From: Microlunatus endophyticus
Lineage (GTDB): Bacteria; Actinomycetota; Actinomycetes; Propionibacteriales; Propionibacteriaceae
Direction of reading: 5' to 3'
Length of the DNA: 64,000 nt
Assembly: GCF_014646195.1 (NCBI RefSeq)
Contig: NZ_BMMZ01000013.1
Location: 62,001 to 126,000 of the forward strand
Both the position numbers and the translations under genes were made by a program. The notes under the pieces were generated by a model, which was not told where the DNA came from, ran no database searches, and was given only the letters and a program-made list of their open reading frames with translations. This document shows positions 58,047 to 64,000 of this stretch, piece after piece (positions within the stretch are counted from its first letter, which is position 1; each line of letters begins with the position of its first letter).

Positions 58047-59411
58047 TCACATCCTCTCGAAGCTGCGCCGCAACTCCCAGTCGGTGACCGCAGCGCCGAA
58101 GGCGGCGAGCTCGACATCGGCCATGGTGGTGTAGTGATCGACCACGGCGTCAGAAAGGGTCTCCCGGGCGATCGCCGAATGGGTGAAGGCGTCCCGGGCG
58201 GCCAGCAGCGTTTGGGGCACCCTCGGCAGACCCGACTCGTACGCGTTGCCCTGCACCTCTGCCGGCAGCGGCAACTCGTGCTCGATGCCGTGCAGGCCGC
58301 CGGCGATCATCGCCGCCAGGGCGAGGTAGGGGTTGACGTCACCGCCGGGGACCCGGTTCTCCAGTCGGGCCGACTCGCCCTGTCCGACCAGCCGTACGGC
58401 GCAGGTCCGGTTGTCGACGCCCCAGCCGATCGCTGTCGGTGCGAAGGAGCCGTCGGCGAAGCGCTTGTAGGAGTTGATGTTGGGCGCGTAGAGCAGGGTG
58501 AAGTCGGCCATCGTCGTCAGGATCCCGGCGATGAAGTGATCGTAGAGCTCGGTCCGGCCGGTGTCGTCGGCGAAGACCAGCCGGCCGTCGGTGCCACGCA
58601 GCGACAGGTGGATGTGGCAGGAATTGCCTTCGCGCTCGTTGTACTTGGCCATGAAGGTGATCGACTTGCCGTGCTGGGCGGCGATCTGCTTGGCCGCGGT
58701 CTTGTAGACGACGTGGTTGTCGGCGGTGGTCAGCGCCTCGGCGTAGCGGAAGCCGATCTCCTGCTGGCCGGGGTTGCACTCGCCCTTGGCCGATTCAACC
58801 GTCATGCCTGCTCCGTACATGGCGTTGCGGATCTCGCGCAGCAGCGGCTCGACCGCAGTGGTGCCGAGGATCGAATAGTCGACGTTGTAGCTGGTGGAGG
58901 GCACCAGATCGCGGTAACCCTGCCGCCAGGCATCGGCGTACGGTGTGTCGAAGGCGATGAACTCCAGCTCGGTGCCCGCCAGCGCCTGGTAGCCGAGCTT
59001 CGCCAGCCGGTCGAGCTGGGTCTTCAGGATCGTCCGTGGCGACTCCACCACCGGGGCGCCGTCCAGCCAGGTCAGGTCGCACTGCACCATCGCGGTGCCC
59101 GGCTGATGGGGCAGCAACCGCAGCGTGTCGAGGTCCAGGGCGAAGATCATGTCGCCGTAGCCGCGCTCCCAGGACGAGATCGCGTAACCGTCGACGGTGT
59201 TCATCTCGATATCGACGGCGAGCAGGTAGTTGCAGCCTTCGGTGCCGTGCGCCAACACCCCGTCGGCGAAATAGCCGGCGTGCATCCGCTTACCCTGCAA
59301 CCGTCCCTGCATGTCGGTGCAGCAGACGATCACGGTGTCGATCTCACCGTTGTCGATCATGGTCTGCAATCCGGCGACGCTGAGATGGCGATCGTTGCGC
59401 AGCCTGGTCAT
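58047..59411 (-). CDS. Gamma-glutamyl-amine ligase of the glutamine synthetase family (PuuA / GlnA3-GlnA4 type)
   Basis: 454 residues of the glutamine synthetase fold. TDMQGRLQGKRM replaces the N-terminal GS signature; ELEFIAF carries metal ligands, CNPGQQEIGFRY and NSCHIHLSL follow the ATP site, and SARLENRVPGGDVNPYLALAAM is near the end. The adenylylation loop of housekeeping GlnA is absent. Such ligases couple glutamate to polyamines or ethanolamine. TAGGCT lies 8 bases before the ATG, so the operon appears to have its own leaderless promoter inside the end of the sugar-binding-protein gene. Confidence 0.9.
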   Translation of the reverse strand: MTRLRNDRHLSVAGLQTMIDNGEIDTVIVCCTDMQGRLQGKRMHAGYFADGVLAHGTEGCNYLLAVDIEMNTVDGYAISSWERGYGDMIFALDLDTLRLLPHQPGTAMVQCDLTWLDGAPVVESPRTILKTQLDRLAKLGYQALAGTELEFIAFDTPYADAWRQGYRDLVPSTSYNVDYSILGTTAVEPLLREIRNAMYGAGMTVESAKGECNPGQQEIGFRYAEALTTADNHVVYKTAAKQIAAQHGKSITFMAKYNEREGNSCHIHLSLRGTDGRLVFADDTGRTELYDHFIAGILTTMADFTLLYAPNINSYKRFADGSFAPTAIGWGVDNRTCAVRLVGQGESARLENRVPGGDVNPYLALAAMIAGGLHGIEHELPLPAEVQGNAYESGLPRVPQTLLAARDAFTHSAIARETLSDAVVDHYTTMADVELAAFGAAVTDWELRRSFERM

Positions 59412-59417
59412 GGACGA

Positions 59418-60737
59418 TCAGCCTACGGGATTCTCCTTGATCGTCTTGTTGATGTCGGCGAACATTGTGGGCACCGCCGTCTGCGCCGGCGCCTTGCCGT
59501 TGATGATGTTCACCCACTGGACGTTGGTGATGTCGCCGACCCGGGAGGACCAGGGGGCGATGAAGCGGACCGGGATCTTGGTCTTGGCGTTCATCTCGTA
59601 CTCGACGGTTGCCGCCGTACTGTCGGCGCCGGACTTGATCAAGGACCGGTAGTACGGCCCGGCAGCCGGCTCGTAGGCGGGCGGTGCGACGGGCGCCTTG
59701 GCGAGCACCTGGGGCAGCGCCGTGGTCTCGAGGTAGCTCATCGCCTTCCAAACGGCGTCGGGATCGGTGAGATTCTTGGGCGAGCAGATGCCCTGAGGAT
59801 CCAGAGGTTGTACTGCCTTGCTGACGGTCGGCATCGGGGCGAAACCCCAATCGCCCGGCTTCATCGACGTGCTGGCGAGAAATTCGACGGCCAGCCACTG
59901 GCCGCCGTAGAGCAGCCCCGTCCTGCCGCTGGCGAAGGCCGCGGTCGCATTCGCGTTCGCTTGGTCGGTCGGCATCACATACCCGGCCGTCATCAGGGAC
60001 GACCACTGCTTGGCCGCGTCGATCAGCTGCTGGTCGTAGTCCAGTCGGGTCTGGTCGACGTAGCCCTGGCCGACCTTCTGGCCACCCTCGCCGACCGACA
60101 GCAGATTGGCGCCGTTGATCGAGTACAGCCCTGACGGCGCGTCCATCGTCCACAGGCCGTACGGCGATCCGTTCACGCCCTTGAGCTTCTTGATCATGCT
60201 GAACAGGTCGTCCCAGCCCCAGGTGGTCGACGGCACCGGAATGCCGGCCTTCTTGAGGTAGGACTTGTTGTAGAAGAAGCCGTAGGTGTTGGCCAGCGTC
60301 GGCAGGCCGTACAGCTTGCCCGGACTGATGTACCACGCGTCCAGGGTGTCCGGGGAGAACTTCGTCGTGTCCAGTCCGCTGCTGTGTCGTTTGGCGTAGC
60401 TCGCCCAGTTGTAGAGCAGACCCTGGCGGCCCATCGCCTCGGCGGTGTCGAGGTTGCACCAGAAGAAGTCCGGCAGTTTCTGGGCCAGCGTCAGCGAGGT
60501 CAGCTTCTGGTTGTACTCGGCGGACGGGATGTCGATCCGCTCGACGTGCTTGGCTCCGTCGGAGAAGCCGCTGAACGCCTGGTCGAAGGCGGCGTTGGTG
60601 GTGGTGTCCTCCCAGGTGAAGTAGGTGATGGCATCGGGATCTACCGAGTAGGAACTGCTCAGTCCCGAGCACCCGGTCGCGACCAGCGCGGTCACCGCGG
60701 CCACTGCGCCGGTGAGGGTCTTGAACCAGTTGTTCAT
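59418..60737 (-). CDS. Sugar ABC transporter substrate-binding lipoprotein
   Basis: 439 residues. The signal peptide ends in lipobox VATGC with Cys23. The mature part is a family 1 (MalE-like) extracellular binding protein: ITYFTWEDTTTNAAFDQAF, PDFFWCNLD, LYGLPTLANTYGFFYNKSYLKKAGI and WGWDDLFSMI. It binds an oligosaccharide or polyol outside the cell. The ATG overlaps the stop of the upstream permease (ATGA). Confidence 0.9.
   Translation of the reverse strand: MNNWFKTLTGAVAAVTALVATGCSGLSSSYSVDPDAITYFTWEDTTTNAAFDQAFSGFSDGAKHVERIDIPSAEYNQKLTSLTLAQKLPDFFWCNLDTAEAMGRQGLLYNWASYAKRHSSGLDTTKFSPDTLDAWYISPGKLYGLPTLANTYGFFYNKSYLKKAGIPVPSTTWGWDDLFSMIKKLKGVNGSPYGLWTMDAPSGLYSINGANLLSVGEGGQKVGQGYVDQTRLDYDQQLIDAAKQWSSLMTAGYVMPTDQANANATAAFASGRTGLLYGGQWLAVEFLASTSMKPGDWGFAPMPTVSKAVQPLDPQGICSPKNLTDPDAVWKAMSYLETTALPQVLAKAPVAPPAYEPAAGPYYRSLIKSGADSTAATVEYEMNAKTKIPVRFIAPWSSRVGDITNVQWVNIINGKAPAQTAVPTMFADINKTIKENPVG
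59420..59425 (-). promoter_or_regulatory. -10 element of the gamma-glutamylation operon
   Basis: TAGGCT lies 8 bases before the ligase ATG and inside the last codons of the upstream sugar-binding-protein gene. It would allow the operon to be transcribed independently of the sugar importer. Confidence 0.4.
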
Positions 60738-61657
60738 TTCGTGCCGCCTCCCAGACTCCCCAGACCGGACATGAAATAGCGCTGTGCAAGGAAGAACAGC
60801 ACCAGCAGCGGGAGCATGTACCAGAAGTTGGTCGCCATGTAGAAGTTGTACGGAGTCACCGCGACGCCGGCGAACGCGCCGGAGAATTCGGCCATCCCCA
60901 ACGAGAGCGGGTACTTGTTATCGGTGGTCAGGTAGATCAGCGGGCTCAGGTAGTCGTTCCAGGCACCCTGGAAGCTGAGCACCGCCATGGTGATCCACAG
61001 CGGCTTGGTCAGCGGAAACATGATCCTGGTGAAGATCCGCCAGTGCCCGGCCCCGTCGATCGTCGCCGCTTCGTCGATCGAGTACGGGATCGTCTGGTAG
61101 TACTGCCTGGCCAGGAAGATGAAGATCGGATTGCCCAGGAAGGCGGGCAGGATCAGGGGCCACCAGGAGTCGTAGAGGTGGACCGCGATGTAGAAGCGGA
61201 CCAGCGGGATGATGCCGACGACCGCGGGTAGGAAGATCGAACAGGTGAAGAGGTAGAACCAGACCTTCCGCCCGGCGAAGTCCACGCGGGCCAGCCCGTA
61301 GCCGACCAGCATCGACGACAACACGGCGCCGATCGTGGACAGCACCGTGATCGTGACGGTGTTGCCCAGCAGGTGCAGGAAGTTGATCTGTTCCGGCCCG
61401 TCGACGAAGTTGGACCAGATGAATTTGTGCGGGATCACATCCGGCGGCAGTTGGTTGATGTCGCCGTCGCTCTTCGGCGCGATGCTCAACATCCACACCA
61501 GCGGAAAGATCATCGAGACGGCGAGCACCACGCAGAGCAGGTACCAGGACAGCCGGGATACGTGCATCGGCACCCGGACCGACATCGGCGACTTGCGTCT
61601 GCGCGGGTCGGGTGAGTCGGAGAAGGTCGGGGTGGGATGGGTTGCCAGCGTTGTCAT
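60734..61657 (-). CDS. Carbohydrate ABC transporter permease (MalG type)
   Basis: 307 residues, six membrane helices after a 35-residue N-terminal tail. The EAA loop reads DEAATIDGAGHWRIFTRIMFPLTKP. GAGG lies 7 bases before the ATG. It pairs with the permease gene 9 bp upstream and the binding protein downstream. No ATPase is encoded, so a shared MsiK-type ATPase elsewhere must energise it. Confidence 0.92.
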   Translation of the reverse strand: MTTLATHPTPTFSDSPDPRRRKSPMSVRVPMHVSRLSWYLLCVVLAVSMIFPLVWMLSIAPKSDGDINQLPPDVIPHKFIWSNFVDGPEQINFLHLLGNTVTITVLSTIGAVLSSMLVGYGLARVDFAGRKVWFYLFTCSIFLPAVVGIIPLVRFYIAVHLYDSWWPLILPAFLGNPIFIFLARQYYQTIPYSIDEAATIDGAGHWRIFTRIMFPLTKPLWITMAVLSFQGAWNDYLSPLIYLTTDNKYPLSLGMAEFSGAFAGVAVTPYNFYMATNFWYMLPLLVLFFLAQRYFMSGLGSLGGGTK

Positions 61658-61666
61658 CGGGTCGCC

Positions 61667-62626
61667 TCAGTTCCGGGCATCGTTGGCGTTGTAGACCCAC
61701 ATCGACGAGGTCCTGAAGGTGAACGCCGTGACGATCATGACGAGGATGAACAAGAACCAGACCTCGGCCGTGGCGTAGCCCATCAGCGGGGTGTTCACGC
61801 TGCTGAAGCCGTCGGAATAGATCTTGTACATCAACAGATCGGTCGAGTTGTCCGGGCCGCCCTGGGTCAGGATCGCCACCTGGTTGAAGGTCTGGAAGGC
61901 CGCGTTGATCTGCAGGATCAACTGCAGCAGGAGGATCGGCGTGATCATCGGCATGGTGATGTGGAGGAATGAGCGCGGCCCGTTCGCCCCGTCGAGCTTT
62001 GCGGCCTCGTACAACTCGTCCGGGACGTTCTGCAGGCCGGCCAGAAAGATGATCATGGAGCCGCCGACGCCCCAGAGTCCGATCAGGATGATCGTGGGCA
62101 GTGCGCTGTGAGCGCTGCTCAGCCATTGACTGGTCGGCAGGTGCAACCAGGACAGGGCCTGGTTGGCCAGCCCGAACTGCGGGTCGAACAGGTACTTCCA
62201 CATGGTCAGTACCGCGATCGAGGGCAGCACGACCGGCAGGAAGAAGATCGTCCGGAAGATCTTGACGCCGCGGAACTTCCGATTCAACAGCACCGCCAGC
62301 GCCAGCCCGAAGATCAGACTGAGCGGGACGCTGATCACCGCGAAGATCACCGTGAGCCCGACGGACTTCCAGAAGACCGGGTCCTGGGTGAGCATGTACT
62401 TGTAGTTGGCGAAGCCGACGAACTTCGGCGTGGTGATGCCGTTCCACTGGGTGAGCGAGTAGTAGGCGCTCATGATCAGCGGGTACACCACGAACAGCGC
62501 GAAGCCGAGGATCGCCGGCGCGATGAAGAGATAGCCGACCGGGTTGTTCCTGGTCAGGTGTCTGCGGCGTCCGGGCGCTGCTACGGATCGTGCGGCAGGT
62601 CTTGTCAGTAAGGCGGAATCGGCCAT
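61667..62626 (-). CDS. Carbohydrate ABC transporter permease (MalF type)
   Basis: 319 residues, six membrane helices. The coupling loop is LYEAAKLDGANGPRSFLHITMPMITP. YLFIAPAILGFALFVVYPLIMSAYYSL is the usual first helix. GAGGA lies 5 bases before the ATG. First gene of the importer operon, directly downstream of the LacI-type operator. Confidence 0.92.
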   Translation of the reverse strand: MADSALLTRPAARSVAAPGRRRHLTRNNPVGYLFIAPAILGFALFVVYPLIMSAYYSLTQWNGITTPKFVGFANYKYMLTQDPVFWKSVGLTVIFAVISVPLSLIFGLALAVLLNRKFRGVKIFRTIFFLPVVLPSIAVLTMWKYLFDPQFGLANQALSWLHLPTSQWLSSAHSALPTIILIGLWGVGGSMIIFLAGLQNVPDELYEAAKLDGANGPRSFLHITMPMITPILLLQLILQINAAFQTFNQVAILTQGGPDNSTDLLMYKIYSDGFSSVNTPLMGYATAEVWFLFILVMIVTAFTFRTSSMWVYNANDARN

Positions 62627-62660
62627 GGGAGTCCTCTGCGTTGAGGAATGGGTGGTCCGT

Positions 62661-62672
62661 GGAAACGTTTCC
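62661..62672. promoter_or_regulatory. Perfect LacI-family operator
   Basis: GGAAACGTTTCC is a perfect 12-base palindrome with the central CG and AAACGTTT core typical of LacI/GalR-family sites. It sits 35 bases before the first permease ATG and 12 bases downstream of the predicted -10, where a bound repressor would block transcription. The adjacent LacI gene encodes the likely regulator. Confidence 0.75.
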
Positions 62673-62684
62673 CTGTTTTGTGGG

Positions 62685-62714
62685 AAGCTACCACCGCGAT
62701 TCGAGACCGGTCAA
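62685..62714 (-). promoter_or_regulatory. Promoter of the sugar ABC operon
   Basis: On the minus strand TTGACC (62709-62714), an 18-base spacer and TAGCTT (62685-62690) precede the operator and the permease gene. This promoter has a long leader and a Shine-Dalgarno sequence, unlike many others in the window. Confidence 0.5.
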
Positions 62715-62750
62715 TGGTTTACCTCGAAACCGGGCGGATCGGCCGCGGGA

Positions 62751-63755
62751 TCAGGCGCCGGTGTGGAAGCGGCGACCGCGGCGATCAAGTCGCGTCGGGA
62801 CCCGGATCGTACGGGCCGCGCCGGTATCGCCGTCGATCCGGCGGAAGAGCTGGGCGGCTCCCTTGGCGCCGAGATCGCTGGGGGAGTAGACCACCAGGTC
62901 GATCTCGAAGGGCAGCAGGTCGGCGAGCTCGATGTCGTCGAAGCCTGCCAGTGCGGTGCGGGAGTCGAGCGCGGTCAGCGCCTGGATCGCGCCGTAGGTC
63001 ATCCGGTTGTTGTCGCTGAAGATCGCGGTCGGCGGACGACGCCGGCCGAGCAGCGCGATCACCGACTCCCGGGCGTCGTCGGCGGTGTAGTTGTGCATCG
63101 AGACCAGCTCGGGATCCACCGGGAGCCCGTGACCCTGCAGCACCTGCCGATAGGACCGCAGCCGGGTGGCGCCGGTGATGGCGGTCGGGGAACCGCCCAC
63201 GTAGGCGATCCGCCGGTGCCCGTCGGACACCAGCCGGTTCAGCGCCGACTTCACTCCGGTGTGGTTGTCCAGCATCACCCTGTCGTAGCGATTGGCCACC
63301 GGCGCCCGGTCGATGTAGACGATCGGCAGGTCGCCGATGGTGATGGTCTCGTCGACCGGCTTCAGATCGTTGGAGATGATCAACAGGCCGTCGACCTGGC
63401 GGCGGACGAATTCCCGGATCAGGTCGCGCTCGGTCTCGACATCGCGTTCGGTGCTGCCGATCAGGAGAACGTGATCGCGCTGACCGGCGACCCGGCCGGC
63501 ACCACTGGCCACCGCTGAGCTGAAGGGGTTGGCCAGGTCGTCGATCACCAGCCCGATCGTCGCGGTGATCTGACCGGGCCGCAGCATCCGGGCCAGCTCG
63601 TTGCGGTGGAAGCCGGTCTCGGCGATCGCCTGTTCGACCCGCGCCCGGGTCTCCGGCCTGACCTTGTCGTTCTTGTTGACCACCCGCGAGACCGTGCCGA
63701 CGCCGACGCCGGCGCGCAGAGCGACATCGCGCATGGTCGGCCGGGTCGCCTGCAT
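62751..63755 (-). CDS. LacI-family transcriptional regulator
   Basis: 334 residues. The N-terminal helix-turn-helix TMRDVALRAGVGVGTVSRVVN and hinge NELARMLRPGQ precede a periplasmic-binding-like effector domain (IGLVIDDLANPFSS, VDGLLIISND, YVGGSP, GFDDIELADLL). It should repress the adjacent sugar importer through the operator at 62661-62672 and release it on binding a sugar. TAAGCT lies 6 bases before the ATG. Its C-terminal region TRLDRRGRR is the usual end. Confidence 0.93.
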   Translation of the reverse strand: MQATRPTMRDVALRAGVGVGTVSRVVNKNDKVRPETRARVEQAIAETGFHRNELARMLRPGQITATIGLVIDDLANPFSSAVASGAGRVAGQRDHVLLIGSTERDVETERDLIREFVRRQVDGLLIISNDLKPVDETITIGDLPIVYIDRAPVANRYDRVMLDNHTGVKSALNRLVSDGHRRIAYVGGSPTAITGATRLRSYRQVLQGHGLPVDPELVSMHNYTADDARESVIALLGRRRPPTAIFSDNNRMTYGAIQALTALDSRTALAGFDDIELADLLPFEIDLVVYSPSDLGAKGAAQLFRRIDGDTGAARTIRVPTRLDRRGRRFHTGA

Positions 63756-63811
63756 GCGGTCAGCTTAGGGCGTCGGCCACCGGCCGGGTAGCTCCTCTAC
63801 GATCGGTACCC

Positions 63812-64000
63812 GTGACGTACGTGGTGGGAATCATCGGCGCCGGCCAGCTGGCCAGGATGATGCACGAGGCCTCGATCGGGCTCGGCATCGGTGTGAAGCT
63901 GCTGGCCGAGGCCGCCGACAGCTCGGCGGCGCAGGTGATCGCCGACGTCCGGGTCGGCGACTACACCGACCCCGCGACGGTCCGAGAGTTCGCCTCCGGA
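63812..64000 (+). CDS. purK: 5-(carboxyamino)imidazole ribonucleotide synthase, N-terminal part
   Basis: 63 residues are visible before the window ends. VVGIIGAGQLARMMHEASIGLGI is the PurK N-terminal signature (VGIIGGGQLGRM type), and VGDYTDP continues it. It converts AIR with bicarbonate and ATP to N5-CAIR in purine synthesis. GTG start with TACGAT 8 bases upstream and no ribosome-binding site. The preceding LacI gene is divergent. The nearby gtrA, PH protein, birA and accD5 give the mycobacterial purK neighbourhood. Confidence 0.92.
   Translation, partial: MTYVVGIIGAGQLARMMHEASIGLGIGVKLLAEAADSSAAQVIADVRVGDYTDPATVREFASG

Noticed and set aside
1..64000. CRISPR arrays, tRNA/rRNA genes, insertion sequences, integrases or prophage
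   Set aside because: No spaced repeats, no cloverleaf sequences and no transposase or integrase motifs were recognised by eye; a covariance-model scan could still find a small RNA that I missed.

Overview
The window is high-GC DNA (strong G/C bias at third codon positions, frequent GTG starts) from an actinomycete. The product set (trimeric purine nucleoside phosphorylase, AccD5 with an epsilon subunit, LpdA, DprE2, DUF222/HNH, DUF2891, DUF885) suggests Propionibacteriales, perhaps a Microlunatus-like soil organism; the genus is inference. No rRNA, tRNA, CRISPR array, phage or insertion sequence was seen. A backbone of genes (pmmB, deoD, lpdA, accA3, maf, accE, accD5, birA, PH-domain protein, gtrA, purK) runs in nearly the order I recall for the M. 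tuberculosis Rv3308 to Rv3276 region, with accessory metabolic blocks set between.

Layout. 1-8.8 kb: the end of an endonuclease/exonuclease/phosphatase gene, then a minus-strand operon with lysine 6-aminotransferase (lat), an aldehyde dehydrogenase, a fused two-domain 2-oxoacid dehydrogenase E1, a glutaryl-CoA-type dehydrogenase, a zinc-independent oxidoreductase and an esterase. This reads as lysine catabolism through 2-aminoadipate and glutaryl-CoA. 9.0-13.6 kb: a five-gene island with a sulfonate/nitrate-type ABC importer tightly coupled to an AprA/FrdA-like flavoprotein and a dicluster ferredoxin. It is the best candidate for an undescribed pathway. 13.6-22.6 kb: pmmB, deoD, MFS transporter, universal stress protein, sugar kinase, DUF2891, lpdA and a coupled sirtuin. 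22.6-25.1 kb: a decayed AbiEii toxin beside an intact AbiEi, a glycine-rich membrane protein and a dead acetyltransferase. 25.1-31.5 kb: accA3, GNAT, a lipoprotein serpin and pxpCBA (5-oxoprolinase).

31.5-45.1 kb: DinB-like protein, acyl-CoA dehydrogenase with a carboxylase beta subunit, a small secreted protein, a phosphotransferase, a glyoxalase-fold protein, dprE2 and its ubiA-type partner, a fused GMC oxidoreductase, mntH, GNAT and DUF222/HNH. 45.1-55.2 kb: maf, DUF885, MFS, accE-accD5 divergent from birA, PH protein, enoyl-CoA hydratase, isomerase/epimerase with MFS, and gtrA. 55.1-59.4 kb: a gamma-glutamylation operon (glutamine-synthetase-like ligase, aldehyde dehydrogenase, SDR, class I amidotransferase hydrolase). 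59.4-63.8 kb: a sugar ABC importer without its own ATPase, a LacI regulator and a perfect LacI-type operator. The start of purK ends the window.

Two global features stand out. Many genes have a TANNNT hexamer 6-8 nt before the start codon and no Shine-Dalgarno sequence, implying widespread leaderless transcripts. Almost every convergent gene pair overlaps or abuts at its stop codons, leaving no room for intrinsic terminators.
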